Source: Streptomyces monashensis
GTDB lineage: Bacteria; Actinomycetota; Actinomycetes; Streptomycetales; Streptomycetaceae
Assembly: GCF_001866665.1 (NCBI RefSeq)
Contig: NZ_MLYO01000024.1
Coordinates: 62,001 to 126,000 of the forward strand
Length of the DNA: 64,000 nt
Direction of reading: 5' to 3'
Made by a program: the position numbers and the translations under genes. Below, piece by piece: positions 1 through 8,460 of the stretch. Under the pieces are notes generated by a model, which worked only from the letters and a program-made list of their open reading frames with translations, had not been told where the DNA came from and ran no database searches. The first letter of the stretch is position 1; the number at the start of each line of letters is the position of its first letter.

Positions 1-850
1 CGCGCGCGCCATCGGCGACCAGCTGACCTGCGTCTACGTCGACCACGGTCTGATGCGCAAGGGCGAGACCGAGCAGGTCGAGAAGGACTTCGTGGCCGCG
101 ACCGGCGTCAAGCTGGTCGTCGTCGACGCCGAGGAGCGCTTCCTGACCGCGCTCAAGGGCGTCTCGGAGCCCGAGGAGAAGCGCAAGATCATCGGCCGTG
201 AGTTCATCCGCGTCTTCGAGCAGGCGCAGGCCGAAATCATCGCCGACGCGGGTCCGGCCGTGGAGTTCCTGGTCCAGGGCACCCTGTACCCGGACGTGGT
301 CGAGTCCGGCGGCGGCACCGGCACCGCCAACATCAAGTCGCACCACAACGTCGGCGGCCTCCCCGAGGACCTCGAGTTCCAGCTCGTCGAGCCGCTGCGC
401 AAGCTGTTCAAGGACGAGGTCCGGATGGTCGGCCAGGAGCTGGGCCTGCCGGACGAGATCGTCCAGCGCCAGCCCTTCCCGGGCCCGGGTCTCGGCATCC
501 GCATCGTCGGCGAGGTGACGAAGGAGCGTCTGGACCTGCTCCGCGACGCCGACGCGATCGCCCGCGAGGAGCTGACCGCGGCCGGCCTGGACCGCGACAT
601 CTGGCAGTGCCCGGTGGTCCTGCTCGCCGACGTCCGCAGCGTGGGCGTCCAGGGCGACGGCCGCACCTACGGTCACCCGATCGTGCTGCGCCCGGTCTCC
701 TCCGAGGACGCCATGACCGCCGACTGGTCCCGGCTGCCCTACGACGTCCTCGCCCGTATCTCGACCCGCATCACCAACGAGGTCCGGGACGTCAACCGCG
801 TCGTCCTCGACGTGACCTCGAAGCCCCCGGGCACCATCGAGTGGGAGTGA
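1..850 (+). CDS. guaA: GMP synthase (glutamine-hydrolysing), C-terminal part
   Basis: Converts XMP to GMP with ATP and glutamine, the last step of guanine nucleotide synthesis in the cytosol. The gene enters the window already in frame from base 2, and 282 residues are visible. They cover the end of the ATP-pyrophosphatase domain and the whole C-terminal dimerisation domain. Recognisable segments are [10 protein letters not shown] near the start, the IKSHHNVGG stretch, [12 protein letters not shown], and the family ending KPPGTIEWE. The amidotransferase domain and the ATP P-loop lie to the left of the window. The reading frame is clean and the C-terminus is canonical, so assignment is very safe. 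The last codons are part of a hairpin that probably ends transcription. Confidence 0.97.
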   Translation, partial: ARAIGDQLTCVYVDHGLMRKGETEQVEKDFVAATGVKLVVVDAEERFLTALKGVSEPEEKRKIIGREFIRVFEQAQAEIIADAGPAVEFLVQGTLYPDVVESGGGTGTANIKSHHNVGGLPEDLEFQLVEPLRKLFKDEVRMVGQELGLPDEIVQRQPFPGPGLGIRIVGEVTKERLDLLRDADAIAREELTAAGLDRDIWQCPVVLLADVRSVGVQGDGRTYGHPIVLRPVSSEDAMTADWSRLPYDVLARISTRITNEVRDVNRVVLDVTSKPPGTIEWE

Positions 851-865
851 CCGGCTGACTCCCAC
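841..865 (+). terminator. Hairpin at the end of guaA
   Basis: GTGGGAGT (841-848) and ACTCCCAC (858-865) form a perfect 8-bp stem with a 9-base loop. The stem begins inside the last codons of guaA, and there is no T-run, as usual for Streptomyces. It lies between convergent genes. Confidence 0.5.
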
Positions 866-870
866 GGCCC

Positions 871-1344
871 CTACGCGCGCCTGACCGTGCGCAGGGGCGC
901 ACCGGGCTTCCAGACCTGGACGACGAGATACCGCTCGTCCTCGACGTAGGTCCGCACGACCTCCGTCAGCTCGGTACGGAAGAGGTGGAACGGCTCCGGC
1001 GGTTCCGCCTCTTTCGCGTATCCGGACTTCCGCCCGCCCTCGACCTCGTACGCCCGCCCCGCGATCCGTACGTCCCCGCCGCCCATCTCCGTGCCCTCGC
1101 CCGGGTTCGCCTGCAGCGCGAAGCGCGGATCGCGCCGCAGGTCGAGGGCCTTCAGCGAAACGTCCATCATGCCGAGCCACAGCTCGCCGCCGCGGAAGTC
1201 GGCCTCCAGACCGCAGGTGCGCGGCGAACCGTCCTTGCGGAGGGTGGCGAGCACATGATGCCGGTGGGCGCGGAAGCGCTCCTCGGTGATCCGGGCCAGT
1301 TCGGGTTCGGCGGAGGCGAAGGCCTCCCAGTTCACAGACGTCAT
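871..1344 (-). CDS. Pyridoxamine 5'-phosphate oxidase-like (PPOX fold) protein
   Basis: A 157-residue protein of the split-barrel flavin/F420-binding PPOX family. The sequence starts MTSVNWEAFASAEPELA and contains HHVLATLRKDGSPRTCGLEADFRGGELWLGMM, the strand pattern typical of small single-domain PPOX proteins, then DLRRDPRFALQANPG. Family members bind FMN, F420 or heme-type ligands and reduce or scavenge small molecules; the substrate cannot be read from sequence. The frame stays open 20 codons upstream, but the ATG at 1344 fits the family start. It is transcribed towards guaA and stands alone. Confidence 0.85.
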   Translation of the reverse strand: MTSVNWEAFASAEPELARITEERFRAHRHHVLATLRKDGSPRTCGLEADFRGGELWLGMMDVSLKALDLRRDPRFALQANPGEGTEMGGGDVRIAGRAYEVEGGRKSGYAKEAEPPEPFHLFRTELTEVVRTYVEDERYLVVQVWKPGAPLRTVRRA

Positions 1345-1484
1345 ACGCGACAGTCTCACCGGCAAACCGGACAACCTCTGTCGTGTATTCGCTGCGTACG
1401 TCATCTTTACAAAACGGCTCTGCCCTTTTGCGCTGACCGAGGGTAACTTCCGGCCCAGACCGCAATTCCAGCGCTGGAGGACCT

Positions 1485-2279
1485 ATGCACGGGCCGACCT
1501 CGCCCTTGCCGCTGCCCACCGACCAGCTCCGCTTCGCCATGCCGCCGATGCACGACTCGGCGGAGGACGAACGCCGGCACCGCAAGGAGCGACTCGCCGG
1601 GGCCCTGCGGGTCTTCGGGCGCAGCGGTTTCGAGGACGGGGTCTCGGGCCACATCACTGCACGCGACCCGGAGTTCACGGACTGCTTCTGGGTGAACCCC
1701 TTCGGCATGCCGTTCCGGCACGTCACCGTCAGCGACCTCGTCCTCGCCAACCAGGACGGCCAGGTCGTCGAGGGCCGCTACCACGTCAACCAGGCCGCGT
1801 TCACCGTCCACGCCCAGGTCCACGCCGCACGCCCCGACGTCGTCGCCGTCGCCCACTGTCACTCCGTGCACGGCCGCGCCCTCGCCGCGCTCGGCGAGCT
1901 GGTCGACCCGATCACTCAGGAAAGCTGCGCCTTCTATGAGGACGTGGCGCTCTACGACGCCTACAGCGGCGTCACCGTCGACGCCGAGGAGGGCCGCCGC
2001 ATCGCCACCGCCCTCGGCTCCCGCAAGGCGCTCGTCCTGCGCAACCACGGACTGCTCACCGTCGGTGACTCGGTGGACGCCGCCGCCTGGTGGTTCCTGT
2101 CCATGGAACGCTCCTGCCAGGTGCAGCTGATGGCGAAGGCGGCCGGCCGCCCGGTCCTCATCGACCACAAACTGGCCGTCGCCACCCGCGAACAGCTCGG
2201 CGGCGACCTCGTGGCCTGGATCAACTACCAGCCGCTGTGGCAGGACATCAGCCGCAGCGAACCGGACCTGCTCAGCTGA
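1485..2279 (+). CDS. Class II aldolase/adducin-domain protein
   Basis: A 264-residue cytosolic protein of the class II aldolase/adducin fold, the family of L-fuculose- and L-ribulose-phosphate aldolases. The core is present: FEDGVSGHITARDP (sugar-binding region), AHCHSVHGRALAALG with the metal-binding His pair, and LVLRNHGLLTVGDSVDAAAWWFLSMERSCQVQ with the third His. Metal ligands are therefore intact and aldolase- or epimerase-type chemistry is possible, but the substrate is unknown. A GGAGG (1476-1480) sits four bases before the ATG. It is divergent from the PPOX gene with about 140 bases between them. Confidence 0.85.
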   Translation: MHGPTSPLPLPTDQLRFAMPPMHDSAEDERRHRKERLAGALRVFGRSGFEDGVSGHITARDPEFTDCFWVNPFGMPFRHVTVSDLVLANQDGQVVEGRYHVNQAAFTVHAQVHAARPDVVAVAHCHSVHGRALAALGELVDPITQESCAFYEDVALYDAYSGVTVDAEEGRRIATALGSRKALVLRNHGLLTVGDSVDAAAWWFLSMERSCQVQLMAKAAGRPVLIDHKLAVATREQLGGDLVAWINYQPLWQDISRSEPDLLS

Positions 2280-2561
2280 ATCCCCGAGCACGGCCGCCTT
2301 CGTCGACGCGGACTCCTCGTCCGTGAGCAACCCGTCACGGAACGGCTCGCCCGGCGCCCTCAGCCGGCACAGCGGGAATTCTCCCGGCAGGGTCAACACA
2401 CAGGCCCTCACTTCACCCGCCCTGACCCGGCCCGACGAGCCCGGACGGCCTGCCGTAAGGCACAATTCGCTGACGAAGCGGGGGAGTTGTGCGGCGACGG
2501 GACGGCCTGCCGAGGGGCCGTCGGCCGTGTCGACGAGTCGTGGGGAAGGCGGGCGTCCGGC

Positions 2562-3842
2562 GTGGCGGTGCAGGAGGCGAGACAGGACACGGGTGCCGAC
2601 GGAACCCACGAGGGCGGTTGCACCTGCGAGGACTGTCCGCACGGCGCCCGCGAGGGGCACCGGCGGGCCGTCGCCGCGTTTCTGCGCCGACGGGACGAGT
2701 TCGCCGCCGGGCAGGGGCTGCCGGCGGCCGTGGCGCACTCGGCCTCGGCGTCCCGCCAGTGGGTGTCGGAGGAACTGACCCAGCGCGCGGAGTCCGTCGC
2801 GGAGCGCGGCCGCGCCGAGGGTGAGGCGTGGGTCGCCCGGCTGTGGCCGCGCACGGTGGCCGCGGTGTGGGGCGCGGTCGTCGTCCTGCTGCTCGGCGAG
2901 GCGCTCACCGCGATCGGCCCGGGCTGGACCACCGCCCGCACCGCGGCCCTGCTCGCCGCGCTCGTCGTCGCCGCCGCCCTGACCACCGCCGGCCGGCTCC
3001 ACCGCGCCCGCGGCGGAGCGCTCGCCCCGGTGATCGGCGAGGACAACCGGATGTCCACCTCCCGCACGGTGGCCGCCGGCTGGGTGCTGTTCGTCGGCTA
3101 CGCCGTGCTGCTGCTGGCCGCCCGGCTCGCCGCCGCATCCGACCACGCCGAACGCGACGAGCTGATCTCGGGCCTGGACCTCGCGCGCGGCACCGGCGTG
3201 GTGACCGTCCTCGGCGTGGTGTGCGGCATCGCCGTCCTGGTCCGCCGGGTGGTGACGCTGCGCATCCTCGCCCAGCGGCTCCAGAAGGTGCCGGCCCACC
3301 GGCCGCGCGCCGCCGACCTGTTCAGCGACGACTCCGGCCGGGGCGCGTTCAGCGACATCCAGTACGCCGTCATCAGCGCCGTCGCCCTGGTGTTCGCCGC
3401 CGTACGGCTCGCCCGCCGCCCCGACCAACTGCCCGATCTGCCCTGGGGGCTGGGCGTGATCGTGCTGATCTCGGCCGCCACCTACCTGGCCGGCAAGTAC
3501 GCCGAGGGCGGCCGGCCGGTCGTCCTCTCCGTGGTCCGCGCCCGCGAACCGGGCGACCTGGACGGGCCGATCCGCACCGGCGACGACATCGAGATCCGCG
3601 GCGCGGGCTTCGTCCCGCCCGGGGCCCGGACCGCGGACCGGCTCTCCCGCGTGGTGGTCCGTATCGGCACCGTCGACGTGCACGTCCCTCTGATCCCCGT
3701 CACGGGTGGTTTCCGCAACCCCACCGACACCGTCCTGACCGTCCCCGTACCCGTCGAGGTCGAGCCGGGCTCGGTGGAGGTCCAGGTGGTCACGGCGGCC
3801 GGGGTGGCGACCAACCGGTACACGGTCCAGGTGACGGAGTAA
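2562..3842 (+). CDS. Multi-span membrane protein with a C-terminal IPT/TIG-like domain
   Basis: No known function. From the GTG at 2562 it has 426 residues; an ATG at 2487 in the same frame is the alternative, but GGGGAAGG just before 2562 favours the GTG. A short Cys-rich segment (CTCEDC) near residue 17 could bind a metal. About six hydrophobic helices follow (for example VWGAVVVLLLGEALTAI, WVLFVGYAVLLLAARLAA, GLGVIVLISAATYLA). The last 110 residues look like an immunoglobulin-like IPT/TIG domain: GDDIEIRGAGF, then alternating strands with VVVRIGTVDVHVPL. I cannot tell which face of the membrane that domain occupies. Confidence 0.75.
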   Translation: MAVQEARQDTGADGTHEGGCTCEDCPHGAREGHRRAVAAFLRRRDEFAAGQGLPAAVAHSASASRQWVSEELTQRAESVAERGRAEGEAWVARLWPRTVAAVWGAVVVLLLGEALTAIGPGWTTARTAALLAALVVAAALTTAGRLHRARGGALAPVIGEDNRMSTSRTVAAGWVLFVGYAVLLLAARLAAASDHAERDELISGLDLARGTGVVTVLGVVCGIAVLVRRVVTLRILAQRLQKVPAHRPRAADLFSDDSGRGAFSDIQYAVISAVALVFAAVRLARRPDQLPDLPWGLGVIVLISAATYLAGKYAEGGRPVVLSVVRAREPGDLDGPIRTGDDIEIRGAGFVPPGARTADRLSRVVVRIGTVDVHVPLIPVTGGFRNPTDTVLTVPVPVEVEPGSVEVQVVTAAGVATNRYTVQVTE

Positions 3843-4045
3843 CCCGGCCCGCTGCCGCAGCACCGTCATGTCTGCCTCCCTTCCTTCCTCTTCGTTCGCG
3901 TTCTTTCGCGCCTTCGCATGTCGGGCTTCGCACGCACAGCCGAATTCCGGAAAAACCTCCGGGGCAGGGGATTGAACCGGCCCCGTCCGTCGTACGTATC
4001 GTCGAGTGAGGGGTGGGACGGCGGGCGAGAGGGCGGCTGGCGACG

Positions 4046-4570
4046 ATGACTCACGGCATTCGGACGGACACGCACATGAACCGGCTGAACGGCCCCCGCG
4101 GCTGGCGGGACACGGCCGCCCACTACGCCCTGCTCCCGCTGCGCGTCTTCCTCGGCGTCACCTTCATCTACGCCGGCCTGGACAAGCTCACCGACAGCGC
4201 CTTCATGAAGTCCGGCGGCACCGGCTCGGTCGGCGACACCATGCGTGCGGCCCGCGACTCCGCCGCCATCCCGGCCCTGGTCGACATGGCCCTGAAGAGC
4301 CCGGTCGGCTTCGGCTACGCCATCGCCCTCGGTGAACTGGCCGTCGGCATCGGCACCCTGCTCGGGCTGCTCGCCCGGCTGGCCGCGCTCGGCGGCGCAC
4401 TGATCTCGCTCAGCCTATGGCTGACCGTGAGCTGGGCGACCACCCCCTACTACTACGGCAACGACCTCGCCTACCTGATGGCCTGGCTCCCCCTGGTCCT
4501 GGCCGGTGCGCCCTACCTCTCCCTGGACGCGCTCTGGCGATCCCGACGACGGCAGGGCGGGTACCGCTAG
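4046..4570 (+). CDS. DoxX-family membrane protein
   Basis: A four-helix integral membrane protein of the DoxX/DoxD family, about 174 residues from the ATG at 4046; 4013 and 4076 are alternative starts and the ribosome-binding evidence is weak for all. The first helix reads LLPLRVFLGVTFIYAGLDKLTD, the DoxX signature. Later helices are FGYAIALGELAVGIGTLLGLL, LAALGGALISLSLWLTVSW and LAYLMAWLPLVLAGAPYLSLDALW. DoxX proteins are linked to thiosulfate:quinone oxidation in archaea and to redox-stress complexes in mycobacteria; the role here is unknown. It ends 15 bases from the convergent PspC operon. Confidence 0.85.
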   Translation: MTHGIRTDTHMNRLNGPRGWRDTAAHYALLPLRVFLGVTFIYAGLDKLTDSAFMKSGGTGSVGDTMRAARDSAAIPALVDMALKSPVGFGYAIALGELAVGIGTLLGLLARLAALGGALISLSLWLTVSWATTPYYYGNDLAYLMAWLPLVLAGAPYLSLDALWRSRRRQGGYR

Positions 4571-4585
4571 GCGGGTCGGCGGCCG

Positions 4586-4795
4586 TCAGTCGCGCTCCGT
4601 ACCGCTCCGTCTGCGTATCGCCCGGGCCACGCCCCCTGCCACAGTGGCCAGGAACAGGCCGGACACGACCACTGGTGCGATCGCGAACCACGGTGTCTCC
4701 CACAGCCCGCCCGCGGCTCCCGCGTAGACCGCGCCCGCGGCGGTGAGGAAGAGCCCGGCGATCAGCCTCCCGGGCTGGAACTCATGACGCAGCAC
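4586..4795 (-). CDS. Small two-helix membrane protein downstream of PspC
   Basis: About 69 residues from the GTG at 4795; an ATG at 4819 is possible. The sequence LRHEFQPGRLIAGLFLTAAGAVYAGAA followed by WFAIAPVVVSGLFLATVAGGVARAI predicts two membrane helices and a basic C-terminus. It overlaps the 3' end of the PspC gene, so the two are very likely translated together and work on the same envelope process. No catalytic motif. Confidence 0.7.
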   Translation of the reverse strand: MLRHEFQPGRLIAGLFLTAAGAVYAGAAGGLWETPWFAIAPVVVSGLFLATVAGGVARAIRRRSGTERD

Positions 4796-6227
4796 GGCTG
4801 ACCTCCACCTGTCCCGCACCGACCCCGAGCTCGAGGTCCAGCGTGCCGGCGCTCTCGGCGCCCTTGGCCGGCGCCAGTGTCACGTTCTCGAGCCTGCGTG
4901 GCCGCACGTCCACGTCCTTCCTGTAGTCCCCCGGCAACCGGATGTCGCCGACTCCCACCTCGATGTCCATCCGCACGGTCCCGCCCGCCGGCAGGATCAC
5001 CCGCAGCTGCCCGGCGCCCACATGGGCGTTCGTCGTGACCGTCTCTCCCTTGGCCGGACGTACCCGGCTCAGGTCGAGGGTGCCCCGGCCGGTGCCGAGG
5101 TCGTAGCGCGGCTGGACCTGCGCCGTCGCCGCAGGCGTCCAGGAGGCGTCCCTCCAGTGGGTCGTGATGTCCTTCGGCATGGCCGTCGCCCCGGCGAGCA
5201 GCGCCGCCGTGACCAGCGCCAGGAACACCGTCCCGGCGCCCGTGCGCCCCAGGAAGGAGCTGAGCGCGAGCCCCAGGCCGAAGACCGCCAGCGCGCAGGC
5301 AAGACCGGTCTGGAGGCTGGTGCCCAGCGGGCGTGTGTCCCAGGTGAGGCCCGTGCCGAGGCCGCCCGCCACCAGGGCGAGCAGGAACAGCCAGCCGCCG
5401 ATCCAGCGCGGTCCGCGCGGTCTCGGGGGCGCGGCCGGCCGCGGCTGTATGGATCCGGTGTGCGGCCACGGCGTTTGGATGCGGACGTCGACGACCGAGG
5501 TCAGGTCACGGTCGCGGGCGTCGCCGGGCCCCCACAGATAGCCCGTGCCGCCGACATGGGTGCCGTCCTTGACGATCGGGTCACGCCACCAGGACGGATA
5601 GGTGGTGACGACCGGCGGCGCCTGGGCCTCCGGCGGGGCGTCGGCGGCGGCCTGCGCGGCGAGGGGATCGGGGTCGGTGCCGCCACGGCGCCGCGACCAG
5701 TACCCGGCGCCCGCCAGCAGGAGCGAGAGCACCGCGGCGAAGGCCAGCACCCCGCCGTTGCGCAGCAGGGTCAGGAAGATCCCGCAGCCGACCAGGGCGA
5801 ACAGCACGGCGGCGAGCGCCTGCCCGTCGACCCGGCCGGTCAGGAGCTTGCGCAGTTCGTTCTCCTCCTCGTCTTCGAACGGCACGAGGAGCCAGACGAA
5901 GCCGTAGAAGATCAGGCCGATGCCGCCGGTCGCGGACAGCACGGCCAGGGTGATCCGGAAGATCACCGGGTCCATGTCCGTCTGCCGGCCCAGGCCCGCG
6001 CACACGCCCGCGATCATCTTGTGCCGGCGGTCTCGCCGGAACCGGTCGAAGGCCGTGCCGGCCTGCTGCTTCTGCTCCTCTTCCCCGGCGGGGGTGTCGC
6101 TGCCGGGGCCGGCCGCTCCCGTCCTCCGTGTCGCGGCGGGCCCGGCATCCGTCGGTCCGGTGCCCGGGGCCGGGCGCGGGCCGGGGCCGGGTCCCGGACC
6201 CGTCGCGGCGTGCTCGTGATCCGTCAT
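4782..6227 (-). CDS. PspC-domain membrane protein with LiaF-like C-terminal domain
   Basis: A 481-residue envelope protein. After a Pro/Gly-rich acidic tail of about 60 residues comes a PspC domain (DRRHKMIAGVCAGLGRQTDMDPVIFRITLAVLSATGG... with FVWLLVPFE), then several hydrophobic helices. The last 110 residues form a repetitive strand-rich region ([42 protein letters not shown]) like the C-terminal domain of LiaF/VraT-type antibiotic-response proteins. By family it probably senses or buffers cell-envelope stress at the membrane. It is divergent from a PspC-histidine kinase gene 211 bases away and overlaps a small membrane-protein gene downstream. Confidence 0.88.
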   Translation of the reverse strand: MTDHEHAATGPGPGPGPRPAPGTGPTDAGPAATRRTGAAGPGSDTPAGEEEQKQQAGTAFDRFRRDRRHKMIAGVCAGLGRQTDMDPVIFRITLAVLSATGGIGLIFYGFVWLLVPFEDEEENELRKLLTGRVDGQALAAVLFALVGCGIFLTLLRNGGVLAFAAVLSLLLAGAGYWSRRRGGTDPDPLAAQAAADAPPEAQAPPVVTTYPSWWRDPIVKDGTHVGGTGYLWGPGDARDRDLTSVVDVRIQTPWPHTGSIQPRPAAPPRPRGPRWIGGWLFLLALVAGGLGTGLTWDTRPLGTSLQTGLACALAVFGLGLALSSFLGRTGAGTVFLALVTAALLAGATAMPKDITTHWRDASWTPAATAQVQPRYDLGTGRGTLDLSRVRPAKGETVTTNAHVGAGQLRVILPAGGTVRMDIEVGVGDIRLPGDYRKDVDVRPRRLENVTLAPAKGAESAGTLDLELGVGAGQVEVSRAAS

Positions 6228-6438
6228 GCGTCCATGGTGACGGCCCGGTCGTCGCGGCGGCAGTCGGGACGACCCTGGGCGAACCCTGAATTCGGCCCTG
6301 AGAGGGGGCGGGGAACCGTTCGACCGGCGCCGGACCGTCGTCGCCCGGCGCTCCCCGACCCGGCTGCGCCGAAGATCAGGGGCGTCTCGGGGGCCGACCC
6401 TGATGCCTGGCCCCGCCGGTCATGTGACCATCGTTGGC

Positions 6439-7716
6439 ATGCCGGAAGCCGCAAGCCTGCCAGTCGACGACCCGCGGCCGCCGCGCAAGCTCTACCGCAG
6501 CAGCGACGGACGCTGGCTCGGTGGAGTGGCGCGGGGTCTCGCCGGGCATCTCGGGCTGCCCGTCATCTGGGTGCGGCTCGTCTTCGTCGGCCTGTTCATG
6601 GCCAACGGCCTCGGCGCGCTGCTGTACGCGGCCTTCTGGTTCTTCGTCCCCCTCGGCGTCGGTGGGCACAAGCCGCCGGCCGCCGCGGAGACCGCGCCGG
6701 GCGGCCGCCGCAGACTCGTGGCCCGCAGGCCGGACAAGGGGCAGATCGTCGCGCTGCTCCTCATGGTCGCCGTGTCCATGGTGTTCGTGGGCAGCGTCAA
6801 TCTGACCAGCGCCGCCAAGGCGTATCTGGTGCCTGCCGTGCTCGTCGCGGCCGGTGTCGCCCTGGTGTGGAGACAGGCGGACAACGCCCGCCGGGCCCGC
6901 TGGGTCGAGGTCGGCCGCCGGCGTCGCACGCTGACGCTGCTGCGCGCGGCCGGCGGCGTCCTGCTCGTCACGGCCGGTGTCTCCGCCGTGTTCGTACTCC
7001 AGGGATCGGCCGCCCACCTCGGCGCGGTCCTCCAGGCGGCGCTCGCCGTCCTCGTCGGCATCACGCTGCTCGCCGGTCCCTATCTGGTCCGCATGACCCA
7101 GGACCTGTCGGAGGAGCGTCTGATGCGCATCCGCGCCCAGGAGCGCGCCGAGGTCGCCGCGCACGTCCACGACTCCGTGCTGCACACCCTCACCCTGATC
7201 CAGCGCAACGCGGACAACGCGGGCGAGGTGCGCCGGCTCGCCCGCGCCCAGGAGCGCGACCTGCGTACCTGGCTGTACAAGCCGGAGGGCACCGGCAAGG
7301 ACGAGGCCGACGAGCCGGACACGGTCGCCGAGGCGGTGCGGCGCAGCGCGGCCGAGGTGGAGGACAAGCACGGTGTGCCCATCGAGGTCGTCGTCGTCGG
7401 CGACTGCCCGCTGGACGACAGGACCCGTGCGCAGATGCAGGCCGCGCGCGAGGCGATGGTGAACGCTGCCAAGTACGGTGGCGAGGGCGGTGCCGTACAG
7501 GTCTATGCCGAGGTCGAGGGGAGGACGGTCTTCGTGTCCGTGCGCGACCGTGGCCCGGGCTTCGACCTCGACGCGATACCCGCCGACCGGATGGGCGTCA
7601 GAGAATCGATCATCGGCCGCATGGAGCGCAACGGCGGCACGGCCCGGCTGCGGGCGGTGCCCGGCGGCGGCACGGAGGTCGAACTGGAGATGGAGAGGGC
7701 GGAGAAGACGTCATGA
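6439..7716 (+). CDS. PspC-domain sensor histidine kinase (NarL/LiaS type)
   Basis: A 425-residue sensor kinase. The N-terminus is a PspC domain (YRSSDGRWLGGVARGLAGHLG, then helix FVGLFMANGLGALLYAAFWFFVPLG), followed by four or five more membrane helices. The dimerisation segment carries the phospho-acceptor histidine in AAHVHDSVLHTLTLIQRNAD, the HisKA_3 type. The ATPase domain shows NAAKYGGEGG and DRGPGFD. The start at 6439 is chosen over 6403 because MPEAASLPV fits homologues. Its stop overlaps the start of the response regulator gene (ATGA), so the two form a two-component pair. PspC as sensor implies it reads envelope state. Confidence 0.92.
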   Translation: MPEAASLPVDDPRPPRKLYRSSDGRWLGGVARGLAGHLGLPVIWVRLVFVGLFMANGLGALLYAAFWFFVPLGVGGHKPPAAAETAPGGRRRLVARRPDKGQIVALLLMVAVSMVFVGSVNLTSAAKAYLVPAVLVAAGVALVWRQADNARRARWVEVGRRRRTLTLLRAAGGVLLVTAGVSAVFVLQGSAAHLGAVLQAALAVLVGITLLAGPYLVRMTQDLSEERLMRIRAQERAEVAAHVHDSVLHTLTLIQRNADNAGEVRRLARAQERDLRTWLYKPEGTGKDEADEPDTVAEAVRRSAAEVEDKHGVPIEVVVVGDCPLDDRTRAQMQAAREAMVNAAKYGGEGGAVQVYAEVEGRTVFVSVRDRGPGFDLDAIPADRMGVRESIIGRMERNGGTARLRAVPGGGTEVELEMERAEKTS

Positions 7717-8423
7717 GCGACGCGACCGAGACGAGCGGCACGACGGGGGCCGGCGCGGCAGGACGGCACGTACGGGTCGTGCTCGTGGACGACCACCGGA
7801 TGTTCCGCGCCGGTGTCCAGGCGGAGATCGGGCAGACGGCGGAGACCGGGGTCGAGGTGGTCGGCGAGGCCGCGGACGTCGACCAGGCGGTCACGGTCAT
7901 CACCGCGACCCGTCCCGAGGTGGTCCTCCTCGACGTCCACCTGCCGGGCGGCGGCGGCGTCGAAGTGCTGCGCCGGTGCGCGGCGTTGATGGGGGACGCC
8001 GAGCAGCCCGTCCGCTTCCTCGCACTGTCCGTGTCGGACGCGGCGGAGGACGTGATCGGTGTGATCCGCGGCGGCGCCCGCGGCTATGTCACCAAGACCA
8101 TCACCGGCACCGACCTGGTCGCCTCGATCTTCCGGGTCCAGGAGGGCGACGCGGTCTTCTCACCGCGGCTGGCCGGGTTCGTCCTGGACGCCTTCGCCTC
8201 CACCGACGCCCCGCCCGTGGACGAGGACCTGGACCGCCTTACCCAGCGCGAGCGCGAGGTGCTGCGGCTGATCGCCCGCGGCTACGCCTACAAGGAGATC
8301 GCCAAGCAGCTGTTCATCTCGGTGAAGACGGTCGAGTCCCATGTCTCGGCGGTCCTGCGCAAGCTCCAGCTGTCCAACCGCCACGAACTGACCCGCTGGG
8401 CGACGGCACGACGACTGGTCTGA
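7713..8423 (+). CDS. LuxR/NarL-type response regulator
   Basis: A 236-residue DNA-binding response regulator, partner of the PspC kinase with which it overlaps by four bases. The receiver domain starts VRVVLVDDHRMFRAGVQAEI and has the phospho-acceptor Asp in VVLLDVHLPGGGG, the conserved Thr/Ser in ALSVSD and Lys in YVTKTI. A linker leads to a LuxR helix-turn-helix: LTQREREVLRLIARGYAYKEIAKQLFISVKTVESHVSAVLRKL. It should activate or repress genes in answer to envelope signals; the adjacent PspC operon is the obvious first candidate target. Confidence 0.95.
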   Translation: MSDATETSGTTGAGAAGRHVRVVLVDDHRMFRAGVQAEIGQTAETGVEVVGEAADVDQAVTVITATRPEVVLLDVHLPGGGGVEVLRRCAALMGDAEQPVRFLALSVSDAAEDVIGVIRGGARGYVTKTITGTDLVASIFRVQEGDAVFSPRLAGFVLDAFASTDAPPVDEDLDRLTQREREVLRLIARGYAYKEIAKQLFISVKTVESHVSAVLRKLQLSNRHELTRWATARRLV

Positions 8424-8460
8424 CCCCGACCGGCTCCGGCGGTCCCCTGCGGGCTCGCCC

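Noticed and set aside
1407..3869. 820-codon minus-strand open frame opposite the aldolase and membrane-protein genes
   Set aside because: Its product is low-complexity Gly/Arg/Asp/His text with no domain, as expected for the antisense of GC-rich genes; the plus-strand genes have clear families and ribosome-binding sites.
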